This document shows, in pieces, positions 8,636 through 16,206 of a stretch of DNA of 64,000 nt. Position 1 is the stretch's first letter, and the number at the start of each line of letters is the position of its first letter. Source of the DNA: Sphingobacterium olei (GTDB lineage: Bacteria > Bacteroidota > Bacteroidia > Sphingobacteriales > Sphingobacteriaceae); the NCBI RefSeq assembly GCF_005048855.1, contig NZ_SUME01000003.1:372001-436000 (forward strand), written 5' to 3'. Under the pieces are notes generated by a model, which ran no database searches, had not been told where the DNA came from, and worked only from the letters and a program-made list of their open reading frames with translations. Both the position numbers and the translations under genes were made by a program.

Positions 8636-8940
8636 GATAGAAGGCGAGACATCGTGTTCGGTTTATAGTCGCTATATGTTCGGGAAAGAGTCATGGCCTC
8701 TTTGTAGCAGATAGAAGATGTGTCCGTGTTAACTCCGTAGTGAGTCCGTGACGAGTCCGAGTCTAGCACGGATTCGAGGTGGTTTTAGTGTGCTCGCATA
8801 GTTGATATACCTGCCGTATGTTGCGAAGAAAGGATATCTGCAATGCGAAGCGGTATCAAATAGGTGCTAATACACGGACTCGGGGTATTAAAACAGGCAC
8901 ATCGTAAATTCTTTGGAAAACAATAATTAAGTTTGTCGCG
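8636..8940. other. 305-bp gene-free region with short direct and inverted repeats
   Basis: No convincing coding frame or clean terminator is visible. It contains clustered copies of a TCCGTG/AGTCCG motif (GTGTCCGTG at 8720-8728, GAGTCCGTG at 8742-8750, then GAGTCCGAG). The inverse, CACGGACTC, lies at 8873-8881 and could pair with 8742-8750 over about 120 nt. The region is somewhat more GC-rich than its surroundings. It may be a decayed gene, a structured RNA, or nothing functional. Confidence 0.3.
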
Positions 8941-9396
8941 ATGTTATTTTTCTTTCGGTTGATATCACATTTTATATTGTCTAATAGTAGGCATGGTACA
9001 CATTCCCCTTTTGTTTATAGGTTGGCAGATGAGGTGATTTACACAGCAACTAAACAGAAAGCCAGAGGGGGCAGTAAATCTGATCTTCTAATTAAAGAAA
9101 TTGCAGCGTATTATGGTGTGGCAATAAAACAGGATAAATCTGCATGGAGTGGAGCGCTTGATGTTTCCATCGAAGAGCTACAGCTAGAGGAGGTTGTGGA
9201 TTTACAGCATCGTTTTACATTTCTTTTTCTAAGAGATATCCATAAGAGCCTTTCTAATACACGAAGATGGAACAACTTGACCGAAGAAGACTCCATTACT
9301 GTTACGATAGATCTGTTCTATTTTGGAATAGTGTGTCATCGGGAAGGGCAGCGGAAGGAGCATTTTAAGCTCCGTTTCCCATTTTGGAAATACTAA
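8941..9396 (+). CDS. Shortened relative of Bacteroidota class I SAM methyltransferases (core missing)
   Basis: A 151-residue protein. Its ends look like a Bacteroidota class I methyltransferase family of about 230-260 residues that I recall by its N-terminal RHG-HSPFVY signature (here RHGTHSPFVYRLADEV at 18-33) and its C-terminal block resembling TVTIDLFYFGIVCHR and KEHFKLRF. The central Rossmann part with the glycine-rich SAM-binding loop is absent, and the usual acidic DDIHWS-like motif reads RDIHKS here. I infer an in-frame internal deletion followed by drift, so catalysis is unlikely. The frame is open and ends in the expected C-terminus, so it could still be expressed. Its stop overlaps the convergent barrel gene by 4 bp. 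The family assignment is from memory and would need a profile search. Confidence 0.6.
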   Translation: MLFFFRLISHFILSNSRHGTHSPFVYRLADEVIYTATKQKARGGSKSDLLIKEIAAYYGVAIKQDKSAWSGALDVSIEELQLEEVVDLQHRFTFLFLRDIHKSLSNTRRWNNLTEEDSITVTIDLFYFGIVCHREGQRKEHFKLRFPFWKY

Positions 9397-10532
9397 AAGG
9401 CTTCACTGATACTTAGGTAAAAGCCAGACTGTCTTTTTTCTCCCGATCTCTTTTCGCCATATGCATAATCCAGTCGGATCGTACTGTTATGCTCTAAACT
9501 AAAGAAATAACGTATTCCTCCACCAAACGATGGGACTAAGCGTAGGTCGTGCTGAAGAGAGAACGTGCTTCCTGTGCCACCAAAGACGACAGCTCCGAGT
9601 CTTGGAATTATTCTATAGCGTAGTTCTGCCTGTGTAGCCGTGTAGCTCTTGTCTTTATAACGCCCCAGATAATACCCTCTCATCGTCATGTCACCTCCTA
9701 GGTCCCTAAAGGCATAGAAAGGTATATCTTTGCCGATGGAAGCCCTGTATAGTGTCTGGATAGCGGTTGTTAATTTGGGCGTGAGGGGGTAGAAGTATCT
9801 GACGTCCAATTCGATTTGACTACCTGTGAAATTATCTCCGCCCCAGAAGTTGGGAGCATATGCATATTTTATTCGGCTGTAAAGTCCCGATGTGGAGTAA
9901 GTTGTGTTATTCCGGGTGTCGAATAATGCAGACGCCCCTAATGCGATGTATTTTCCACCGGTTTTGCCTAACACTTCATTTGATTCGAAAATGCCTCCAG
10001 GCTCTTCATCCGTAAAGGAGAAATGTTCAAAATTCGCATTTACTCCAAGGTAGAGCTTTGGCGATATTTTCTTTTCGATATCGAACTTCGCTCTGAAGAG
10101 TTCTTGGCCGATATAGTCTTCATTTATGAGTAATGTCTCGTTGCCAATCCCGTAAAAATTGAACGGCCAATCTCTAAATCTTAGTTCGGAAATAATATGA
10201 TAATCGTTGTTTTTCGTCCAGATATCTGATGTTAGTTTGATGTTTTTCTGTTGCTTGGTGGTCATGGTCGCCATCAGTGTCAGATTGGATGTGCGGCTGT
10301 TTAAATCCGATTTGTCCGTATAAAAATTATAGGTAGAAGCGAATCCGTATTCAAATCCTGATTCTTGTGCATATCCCACTGCGGGTAAAGCAATAAAACT
10401 TGCTCCTCTAGAGGAATCCTTTTTAGATGATAAAAACTGTTTGATTGTCTTTTTTATAAAATTATTGTTTTCTTGGGCGGCTAAGGGGAGGGATAATAAG
10501 GTGCAAAGACAAAAAATAAAATTTCGTTTCAT
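9393..10532 (-). CDS. Outer-membrane BamA/Omp85-type beta-barrel protein (surface antigen D15-like)
   Basis: A 379-residue barrel with a clear signal peptide (MKRNFIFCLCTLLSLPLAAQ). The rest is a run of amphipathic strands. The block LGGDMTMRGYYLGRYKD at about 284-300 matches the Omp85 loop-6 region (G-x-x-x-x-RGY), and the protein ends in a barrel-type C-terminus with terminal phenylalanine (FYLSISEAF). There are no POTRA domains, so it corresponds to the barrel half only, as in many Bacteroidota proteins annotated surface antigen/BamA-like. Cargo and function are unknown; biogenesis, lipid transfer or adhesion are all conceivable. A minus-strand -7 box (TAAGTTTG) is at 10561-10568. Confidence 0.85.
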   Translation of the reverse strand: MKRNFIFCLCTLLSLPLAAQENNNFIKKTIKQFLSSKKDSSRGASFIALPAVGYAQESGFEYGFASTYNFYTDKSDLNSRTSNLTLMATMTTKQQKNIKLTSDIWTKNNDYHIISELRFRDWPFNFYGIGNETLLINEDYIGQELFRAKFDIEKKISPKLYLGVNANFEHFSFTDEEPGGIFESNEVLGKTGGKYIALGASALFDTRNNTTYSTSGLYSRIKYAYAPNFWGGDNFTGSQIELDVRYFYPLTPKLTTAIQTLYRASIGKDIPFYAFRDLGGDMTMRGYYLGRYKDKSYTATQAELRYRIIPRLGAVVFGGTGSTFSLQHDLRLVPSFGGGIRYFFSLEHNSTIRLDYAYGEKRSGEKRQSGFYLSISEAF

Positions 10533-10560
10533 GTAGTTTTGATATCATTTTTAAGTGGTT

Positions 10561-10568
10561 CAAACTTA
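10561..10568 (-). promoter_or_regulatory. -7 box of the BamA-like barrel gene
   Basis: TAAGTTTG on the minus strand fits TAnnTTTG. It predicts a transcript start near 10554 and a leader of about 22 nt. No clear TTTG -33 element is seen at the right distance. Confidence 0.5.
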
Positions 10569-10724
10569 GATAAAATGCTTTGCATTCACGAACCCCTGAT
10601 AGAAAAAAGCAAGAATGAAATATAATACAAATGTTTCGGATTAGGAGATGGAATTGGTATTGAAAATTATTTCGTTGCATATCAGTGCAATGAAAAGCAT
10701 GAGCGTGTTTTTTTAGAAAATAAT

Positions 10725-10754
10725 TTTGTAAAGTCCTTTTAGTACCTATCTTTG
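10725..10754 (+). promoter_or_regulatory. Vegetative promoter of the tRNA-Thr/Tyr/Gly/Thr operon
   Basis: TTTG (10725-10728), 18 bp, TATCTTTG (10747-10754) is a full match to the Bacteroidota sigma-A consensus. The inferred start near 10761 lies about 166 nt before the first tRNA, so the primary transcript has an unusually long untranslated leader unless a second promoter exists closer in. The rest of the 10533-10926 gap shows no gene. Confidence 0.75.
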
Positions 10755-10926
10755 CGTCATCGAAAACAAAATAAGGTTTATACTTGGATTCGTTTTTGAG
10801 TCGTTCTTTAAAGAAAAAACTTTTTTTAAAATACTCTTGCAAAAGTGAAATTAAATTTTGATTTTTGCACTCGCTGTTCAGAAGAACAGATTGTTCTTAG
10901 AGATTATATTAAAAGAAAAAATATTA

Positions 10927-10999
<73 letters not shown>

Positions 11000-11024
11000 C
11001 TAAAGCGACGTAAGTTGCTGGTCT

Positions 11025-11105
11025 GGAGGGGTTCCAGAGCGGTCAAATGGGACGGACTGTAAATCCGTTGCTTCGGCTTCGAAGGTTCGAATCCTTCTCC
11101 CTCCA
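11025..11105 (+). tRNA. tRNA-Tyr (anticodon GTA)
   Basis: Acceptor GGAGGGG pairs with TCCCTCC. The anticodon loop CTGTAAA carries GTA (11059-11061), and a long type-II variable arm (TGCTTCGGCTTCGA region) is as expected for bacterial tRNA-Tyr. The T-loop is GGTTCGAATCC. CCA is not encoded. Confidence 0.97.
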
Positions 11106-11164
11106 CACTAAACAGTTTGCGGATTGTTGCGGGTGAAAAACTTGCTACAATTACGCGAACGCAA

Positions 11165-11237
11165 GCGGAAGTAGCTCAGTTGGTAGAGCGATAGCCTTCC
11201 AAGCTATAGGTCGCGAGTTCGAACCTCGTCTTCCGCT
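11165..11237 (+). tRNA. tRNA-Gly (anticodon TCC)
   Basis: Acceptor GCGGAAG pairs with CTTCCGC; anticodon stem ATAGC/GCTAT around CTTCCAA gives TCC (11198-11200). D and T arms are normal. Confidence 0.97.
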
Positions 11238-11329
11238 CTTTAATATCAAGATTTTAAGTCTCTATCTTTCATGATAATCATGTAATGTAAGGTGGAGGCA
11301 ATAATCTGTAAATAAGCTTTTGATAAGAA

Positions 11330-11394
<65 letters not shown>

Positions 11395-11401
<7 letters not shown>

Positions 11402-11427
11402 CGAATAATTTAAGTTTATTAACTTTG
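11395..11427 (+). promoter_or_regulatory. Promoter of tuf, overlapping the 3' end of tRNA-Thr(GGT)
   Basis: TTTG (11395-11398), 21 bp, TAACTTTG (11420-11427). The -33 element lies in the acceptor stem of the upstream tRNA gene. The expected start is near 11434, giving a leader of about 42 nt before the tuf ATG at 11476. It suggests tuf can be transcribed independently of the tRNA operon. Confidence 0.65.
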
Positions 11428-11475
11428 TAAAGAATTTAATAAAGAAATATTTAATAATTACTAATTCGCATAAAC

Positions 11476-12660
11476 ATGGCAAAAGAGAAATTTGACCGTA
11501 GTAAACCACACTTAAACATTGGTACAATCGGTCACGTTGACCACGGTAAAACTACTACAACTGCAGCTATCACTAAAGTATTAGCTGATAAAGGTTTATC
11601 AGAAGCTCGTTCATTTGATTCAATTGACTCTGCTCCTGAAGAAAAAGAACGTGGTATTACAATTAATACAGCACACGTTGAGTACTCAACAGCAGCTCGT
11701 CACTACGCACACGTTGACTGTCCAGGTCACGCGGATTACGTGAAAAACATGGTTACTGGTGCTGCTCAAATGGATGGTGCGATCATCGTAGTAGCTGCTA
11801 CTGACGGTCCTATGCCTCAAACTCGTGAGCACATCTTATTGGCTCGCCAAGTAGGTGTTCCTGCATTAGTTGTTTTCATGAACAAAACTGACTTAGTTGA
11901 TGACGAAGAGTTGTTAGACTTAGTTGAAATGGAAGTTCGTGAATTATTATCGTTCTACGAATACCCAGGTGATGATATCCCTGTAATCAAAGGTTCTGCT
12001 CTAGGTGCATTGAATGGTGAGCCTGAGTGGGTTGAAAAAATTATGGAATTAATGGATGCTGTAGATAACTACATTCCAATTCCTCCACGTTTGACTGAGC
12101 TTCCTTTCTTGATGCCAGTAGAAGATGTTTTCTCTATCACAGGTCGTGGTACAGTAGCAACAGGTCGTATCGAAAGAGGTGTAATCAACTCTGGTGATCC
12201 AGTTGAGATCTTAGGTATGGGTGCTGAAAACTTAAAATCTACAGTAACAGGTGTGGAAATGTTCCGTAAAATCTTAGATTACGGTGAAGCTGGTGATAAC
12301 GTAGGTTTATTATTACGTGGTATTGAGAAAACTGATATCCGTCGCGGTATGGTTATCTGTAAACCAGGTTCTGTAACTCCTCACGATCACTTCAAAGCTG
12401 AAGTTTACGTGTTGTCAAAAGCTGAAGGTGGACGTCACACTCCATTCTTTAACAAATACCGTCCTCAATTCTATTTCCGTACAACAGATGTTACTGGTGA
12501 GATTTCATTAGCTGAAGGTACTGAGATGGTTATGCCAGGTGATAACGTTACAATCACAGTTAAGTTGATTTCTCCTATCGCTATGGAAAAAGGTCTACGT
12601 TTCGCTATCCGTGAGGGTGGTCGTACAGTAGGTGCTGGTCAGGTAACTGAAATTTTATAG
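11476..12660 (+). CDS. tuf: Elongation factor Tu
   Basis: A 394-residue translational GTPase that delivers aminoacyl-tRNA to the ribosome. Domain 1 has the P-loop GHVDHGKT at 19-26, the effector-region threonine in [14 protein letters not shown] and NKTD. Domains 2 and 3 follow to the C-terminal end ([13 protein letters not shown]). Length and motifs are standard. Codon use is strongly biased to a few codons (GGT, CGT, GTA, GAA), as for a very highly expressed gene. It lies directly behind four tRNA genes and is closed by a strong terminator before the tRNA-Trp/secE unit. Confidence 0.99.
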   Translation: MAKEKFDRSKPHLNIGTIGHVDHGKTTTTAAITKVLADKGLSEARSFDSIDSAPEEKERGITINTAHVEYSTAARHYAHVDCPGHADYVKNMVTGAAQMDGAIIVVAATDGPMPQTREHILLARQVGVPALVVFMNKTDLVDDEELLDLVEMEVRELLSFYEYPGDDIPVIKGSALGALNGEPEWVEKIMELMDAVDNYIPIPPRLTELPFLMPVEDVFSITGRGTVATGRIERGVINSGDPVEILGMGAENLKSTVTGVEMFRKILDYGEAGDNVGLLLRGIEKTDIRRGMVICKPGSVTPHDHFKAEVYVLSKAEGGRHTPFFNKYRPQFYFRTTDVTGEISLAEGTEMVMPGDNVTITVKLISPIAMEKGLRFAIREGGRTVGAGQVTEIL

Positions 12661-12683
12661 TCTTTATAGATTATATTAAATAC

Positions 12684-12725
12684 AAAAAATAAGCTAATTA
12701 GCTGATGCTGATTAGCTTATTTTTT
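12684..12725 (+). terminator. Rho-independent terminator of tuf
   Basis: A perfect 15-bp inverted repeat (12684-12698 with 12711-12725, A-tract arm and T-tract arm) around a 12-nt loop, directly after the tuf stop codon. Confidence 0.9.
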
Positions 12726-12768
12726 CTAAGGAATTTACACTCCTTAGTGCCAAAAAAAGTAAATAATA

Positions 12769-12800
12769 TTTGCTGTAATGTATCGTAAACACTATATTTG
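12769..12800 (+). promoter_or_regulatory. Promoter of tRNA-Trp - secE - nusG
   Basis: TTTG (12769-12772), exactly 20 bp, TATATTTG (12793-12800). The expected start is near 12807, 14 nt before tRNA-Trp. Confidence 0.85.
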
Positions 12801-12820
12801 CAGCATTGAAATAATAACTA

Positions 12821-12893
12821 CACGGGCATAGTTCAATGGTAGAATAGAGGTCTCCAAAACCTTCGATCAGGGTTCGAATCCTTGTGCCCGTGC
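12821..12893 (+). tRNA. tRNA-Trp (anticodon CCA)
   Basis: Acceptor CACGGGC pairs with GCCCGTG. The anticodon loop CTCCAAA gives CCA (12854-12856), with a normal T-loop GGTTCGAATCC. It is cotranscribed with secE, which starts 22 bp later. The discriminator base would be C, or the annotated end could be one base shorter. Confidence 0.95.
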
Positions 12894-12915
12894 TAACATA
12901 ACTTAAGTAACTATA

Positions 12916-13110
12916 ATGGCTAAAGTACTTGATTTTTTTAAAGACTCGTATGTTGAGATTACCGAGAAGGTAACTTGGCCTACTTGGTCTCAGTTGCAAA
13001 ATCATGCAGTTGTTGTACTTGTTGCATCTGTTTTAATCGCATTGATTATTTTTGTGATGGATAAAGCTTCAAGTAACGTGTTAGAGGTGTTGTACGGTAC
13101 AGCTTCTTAA
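12916..13110 (+). CDS. secE: Preprotein translocase subunit SecE
   Basis: A 64-residue single-span membrane protein, the short form of SecE that clamps the two halves of SecY. The conserved cytoplasmic segment VEITEKVTWPTWSQL (about 12-26) precedes one membrane helix (about 30-51, VVVLVASVLIALIIFVMD). The position between tRNA-Trp and nusG is the usual one. Confidence 0.97.
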   Translation: MAKVLDFFKDSYVEITEKVTWPTWSQLQNHAVVVLVASVLIALIIFVMDKASSNVLEVLYGTAS

Positions 13111-13129
13111 TTTTATCAATCAAATATCT

Positions 13130-13675
13130 ATGGCTGATCAAAGTTTGAAATGGTACGTTGTGCGTGCTGTAAGTGGTAAGGAAAAAAAGGTAAAGCAATA
13201 TATAGAGGCTGAAGTAAGTCGTCTTGGTATTCAGCATTTGGTTCCTCAGGTATTGATACCTATGGAAAAGTACTATCAGATGCGTGACGGTAAAAAGGTA
13301 GCTAAAGAGCGTAATTATTACCCTGGATATGTGCTTATCGAAGCTGCGTTAGATGGTGAAATCGAGCACGTAATCAAAAACTTAAACAGCGTAATAGGTT
13401 TCTTAGGAGATAAAGCCGGTAATGCTATTCCACTTCGTCAAGCAGAAATAAACCGTATTTTGGGTAAGGTGGATGAGATGGCCGAGCAGGGAGAGACTAT
13501 CAATGTTACCTATTATGTAGGTGAAGCAGTAAAAGTAGTTGACGGTCCATTTAACGGTTTTACTGGTGAAATTGAAGAAGTTCACGAAGATAAAAAGAAA
13601 CTAACAGTAATGGTTAAAGTTTTTGGTCGTAAGACACCATTGGAACTAAACTATATGCAAGTAGAAAAGGAATAA
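13130..13675 (+). CDS. nusG: Transcription termination/antitermination protein NusG
   Basis: A 181-residue protein that binds RNA polymerase and couples it to Rho or the ribosome. The N-terminal NGN domain begins KWYVVRAVSGKEKKV, and the KOW domain near the C-terminus contains VVDGPFNGFTGEIEEV. Length is normal. It is the last gene of the tRNA-Trp/secE/nusG unit, since a strong terminator follows 24 bp after the stop. Confidence 0.98.
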   Translation: MADQSLKWYVVRAVSGKEKKVKQYIEAEVSRLGIQHLVPQVLIPMEKYYQMRDGKKVAKERNYYPGYVLIEAALDGEIEHVIKNLNSVIGFLGDKAGNAIPLRQAEINRILGKVDEMAEQGETINVTYYVGEAVKVVDGPFNGFTGEIEEVHEDKKKLTVMVKVFGRKTPLELNYMQVEKE

Positions 13676-13698
13676 TATAATTATTCTTTAAGATATAA

Positions 13699-13734
13699 AA
13701 TAAAGCCCTTCTGATTTTTCAGAAGGGCTTTATT
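13699..13734 (+). terminator. Strong terminator between nusG and rplK
   Basis: A perfect 16-bp stem (13699-13714 with 13719-13734) around a TTTT loop, GC-rich in the middle (AGCCCTTCTGA) and flanked by A and T runs. It separates secE-nusG from the L11 operon, which has its own promoter 34 bp later. Confidence 0.93.
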
Positions 13735-13767
13735 ATGCGAGAGGTTGTGAATTATTTTGTATTTTAA

Positions 13768-13799
13768 TTTGTATATGATTAATACTTTACATATCTTTG
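13768..13799 (+). promoter_or_regulatory. Promoter of the rplK-rplA-rplJ-rplL-rpoB-rpoC operon
   Basis: TTTG (13768-13771), 20 bp, TATCTTTG (13792-13799), a full consensus match. The expected start near 13806 gives a leader of about 100 nt before rplK, long enough for autogenous control by ribosomal protein L1 as known in other bacteria; I did not identify an L1 site. Confidence 0.85.
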
Positions 13800-13905
13800 C
13801 ACCTCATTTGGTTGCAAAACTATGTTTTAAAGTCAAATGAATAAATGTTACGTTATTTGCTTCCAACTTACTAACAAACATTTAACACATTAAATTTATA
13901 ACAAA

Positions 13906-14349
13906 ATGGCAAAAGAAGTCAGTGCGTTAGTAAAATTACAAGTTAAGGGCGGTGCAGCCAATCCATCTCCTCCAGTAGGACCTGCTTTAGGTGCTAAAGG
14001 TGTGAATATTATGGATTTCTGTAAGCAGTTCAATGCTCGTACGCAAGACAAACCGGGTCAGGTTTTACCTGTTGTCATTACTGTTTATGCAGACAAATCG
14101 TTTGATTTTATCATCAAAACTCCACCGGTAGCTATTCAATTGAAAGATGCTGCTAAATTAAAAAGTGGATCTGGTGAGCCTAACCGTAAGAAAGTTGCTT
14201 CGGTAACTTGGGAACAGGTTGAGGTTATCGCTAAAGATAAAATGCCGGATTTGAATGCATTTACTGTAGAGTCAGCTATGAAGATGGTAGCTGGAACGGC
14301 GCGTAGTATGGGTATCACTGTTTCAGGTGACGCTCCTTGGAAAAATTAA
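13906..14349 (+). CDS. rplK: 50S ribosomal protein L11
   Basis: 147 residues, full length. The N-terminal proline-rich segment [20 protein letters not shown] (about 15-34) and the C-terminal rRNA-binding domain ([18 protein letters not shown]) are both clear. L11 binds the GTPase-associated centre of 23S rRNA. First gene of the L11-rpoBC operon. Confidence 0.99.
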   Translation: MAKEVSALVKLQVKGGAANPSPPVGPALGAKGVNIMDFCKQFNARTQDKPGQVLPVVITVYADKSFDFIIKTPPVAIQLKDAAKLKSGSGEPNRKKVASVTWEQVEVIAKDKMPDLNAFTVESAMKMVAGTARSMGITVSGDAPWKN

Positions 14350-14371
14350 TTAACGAAATCAGTTTAAGAAA

Positions 14372-15070
14372 GTGGCTAGATTAACAAAAAATCAAAAAGC
14401 GGCACTATCCAAAATTGAAGCTGGTAAGGCGTATTCTTTACAAGAAGCTGCGGCTTTAGTAAAAGATATTACGACAACTAAATTTGATGCTTCAGTGGAT
14501 ATCGACGTTCGTTTAGGCGTAGATCCACGTAAAGCGAATCAAATGGTTCGTGGTATTGCGACATTACCTCACGGAACCGGTAAAACTGTGCGTGTTTTAG
14601 TATTGTGTACTCCTGATAAGGAGGAAGAGGCTAAAGCTGCTGGCGCGGATTACGTAGGTCTTGACGACTATATCAGCAAAATTGAAGGTGGTTGGACTGA
14701 CGTTGACATCATCATTACCATGCCTAGTGTAATGGCAAAAGTGGGTAAATTGGGGCGTATTTTAGGCCCGAGAAACTTAATGCCAAATCCTAAAACTGGT
14801 ACAGTAACTACAGAAGTAGGTAAAGCTGTAACAGATGTAAAAGGCGGTAAGATCGATTTCAAAGTTGACAAAACCGGTATCATCCACACTTCAGTTGGAA
14901 AAGTGTCTTTCCCTGCGGAGAAGATTTATGATAATGCTTTAGAGGTATTACAAACTATTGCAAAATTAAAACCTTCGGCAGCTAAGGGAACATACTTCAA
15001 GAGTATCCATATCTCATCAACAATGAGTCCCGGTATTCATATCGAAACTAAATCAGTAGCTGGAATTTAA
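14372..15070 (+). CDS. rplA: 50S ribosomal protein L1 (GTG start)
   Basis: 232 residues. The start codon is GTG at 14372 (protein begins [12 protein letters not shown]), 22 bp after rplK. The L1 signature [19 protein letters not shown] is present at about 129-147, and the C-terminal end is normal. L1 binds the mobile stalk of 23S rRNA and, in other bacteria, represses its own mRNA. rplJ starts 2 bp after its stop, which suggests translational coupling. Confidence 0.99.
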   Translation: MARLTKNQKAALSKIEAGKAYSLQEAAALVKDITTTKFDASVDIDVRLGVDPRKANQMVRGIATLPHGTGKTVRVLVLCTPDKEEEAKAAGADYVGLDDYISKIEGGWTDVDIIITMPSVMAKVGKLGRILGPRNLMPNPKTGTVTTEVGKAVTDVKGGKIDFKVDKTGIIHTSVGKVSFPAEKIYDNALEVLQTIAKLKPSAAKGTYFKSIHISSTMSPGIHIETKSVAGI

Positions 15071-15072
15071 TC

Positions 15073-15591
15073 ATGAGAAAAGAAGAAAAACAAGAAATTG
15101 TTCAAGCTTTGGCCGAACAGATTAAATCTTTTGGTAATTTTTATATTACTGACACAGCTGATTTAACTGTTGACAAGATCAATGGAATTCGTCGCAAGTG
15201 TTACGAACAAGGGATCATCATCCAAGTGGCTAAAAACTCATTAATTGAGAAGGCACTTGTTGAAGCAGGAATCGATTCAGAAGAATTACGTAGTGTACTT
15301 AAAGGTGCTTCTACATTGTTATTCTCTGAAGTAGGAAATGCTCCAGCGAAGTTGATCAAAGAATTGCGTAGAGCAGGTGATAAGCCTGTATTGAAAGCAG
15401 CATATATCCAAGAGACAGCCTTTGTAGGTGATGATCAATTGAATGCACTAGTTACCCTTAAATCTAAGGATGAACTTGTTGCAGATATTATTGCCGCACT
15501 TCAATCACCAGCGAAGAATGTTATTTCTGCACTTCAATCAGGTGGAAATACTATTTCGGGTTTAGTAAAAGCTTTAGAACAAAGAGGATAA
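15073..15591 (+). CDS. rplJ: 50S ribosomal protein L10
   Basis: 172 residues, base of the L7/L12 stalk. The N-terminal rRNA-binding part is recognisable (NGIRRKCYEQGIIIQVAKNSL), and the C-terminal helix that binds L7/L12 dimers ends in ISGLVKALEQRG. The ATG overlaps the spacing of rplA closely. A weak inverted repeat (ACGAAC 15591-15596 with GTTCGT 15614-15619) follows before rplL. Confidence 0.98.
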   Translation: MRKEEKQEIVQALAEQIKSFGNFYITDTADLTVDKINGIRRKCYEQGIIIQVAKNSLIEKALVEAGIDSEELRSVLKGASTLLFSEVGNAPAKLIKELRRAGDKPVLKAAYIQETAFVGDDQLNALVTLKSKDELVADIIAALQSPAKNVISALQSGGNTISGLVKALEQRG

Positions 15592-15666
15592 CGAACGCCT
15601 CATTAAATTAAAAGTTCGTAATATTAATTAACAACATTATTAAGTAAATTCAAAAATCAAAATAAA

Positions 15667-16044
15667 ATGGCAGATTTAAAACAACTTGCTGAACAGTTAG
15701 TAAACTTAACAGTAAAAGAAGTTAAGGAATTAGCTGATATCCTAAAAGACGAATATGGTATCGAGCCTGCTGCTGCAGCTGTTGCAGTTGCTGCTGCTCC
15801 TGCTGAAGGTGGTGCTGCTGCGGCTGAAGAGAAAACATCTTTCGATGTAATCTTGAAAGAAGCTGGTGGTCAAAAATTAGCAGTAGTTAAATTAGTTAAA
15901 GATTTAGCTGGTCTAGGTTTGAAAGAAGCTAAAGATTTAGTTGACGGCGCTCCTAAAGAATTAAAAGCTGGTGTTTCTAAAGATGAAGCAGAAGCTTTGA
16001 AAAAACAATTAGAAGAAGCTGGAGCTGTTGTTGAGATTAAGTAA
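15667..16044 (+). CDS. rplL: 50S ribosomal protein L7/L12
   Basis: 125 residues. The N-terminal dimerisation domain is followed by an alanine-rich flexible hinge (about 35-53) and the C-terminal factor-binding domain with [20 protein letters not shown] and [19 protein letters not shown]. It is needed in several copies per ribosome, unlike the downstream rpoBC products; a strong hairpin directly after its stop may adjust the relative expression. Confidence 0.99.
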   Translation: MADLKQLAEQLVNLTVKEVKELADILKDEYGIEPAAAAVAVAAAPAEGGAAAAEEKTSFDVILKEAGGQKLAVVKLVKDLAGLGLKEAKDLVDGAPKELKAGVSKDEAEALKKQLEEAGAVVEIK

Positions 16045-16068
16045 TCTCACATAGAGCCCCCAAAGGTT

Positions 16069-16097
16069 AGACTCTGATAGATTATCTATCAGAGTCT
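16069..16097 (+). promoter_or_regulatory. Intercistronic hairpin between rplL and rpoB (attenuator or processing site)
   Basis: A perfect 13-bp stem (AGACTCTGATAGA and its complement) with a 3-nt loop TTA. The sequence after it (TTCCTGTTTTATAC) is only weakly T-rich, so partial termination or RNase cleavage is more likely than full termination. The position corresponds to the attenuator and RNase III site known between rplL and rpoB in E. coli. Confidence 0.7.
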
Positions 16098-16206
16098 ATT
16101 CCTGTTTTATACTATAAGTCTTGTGAAGAGGTAGTGCTGGCTTCTTTACATTTACAACAGAACAGCACAGTTAAGCTCAGTTTTTTTAAACTAAAATCTT
16201 ATTCCC

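Noticed and set aside
10462..10842. 126-residue minus-strand open frame
   Set aside because: Overlaps the start of the barrel gene in another frame, its sequence is unlike a folded protein, and the region holds promoters for both strands.
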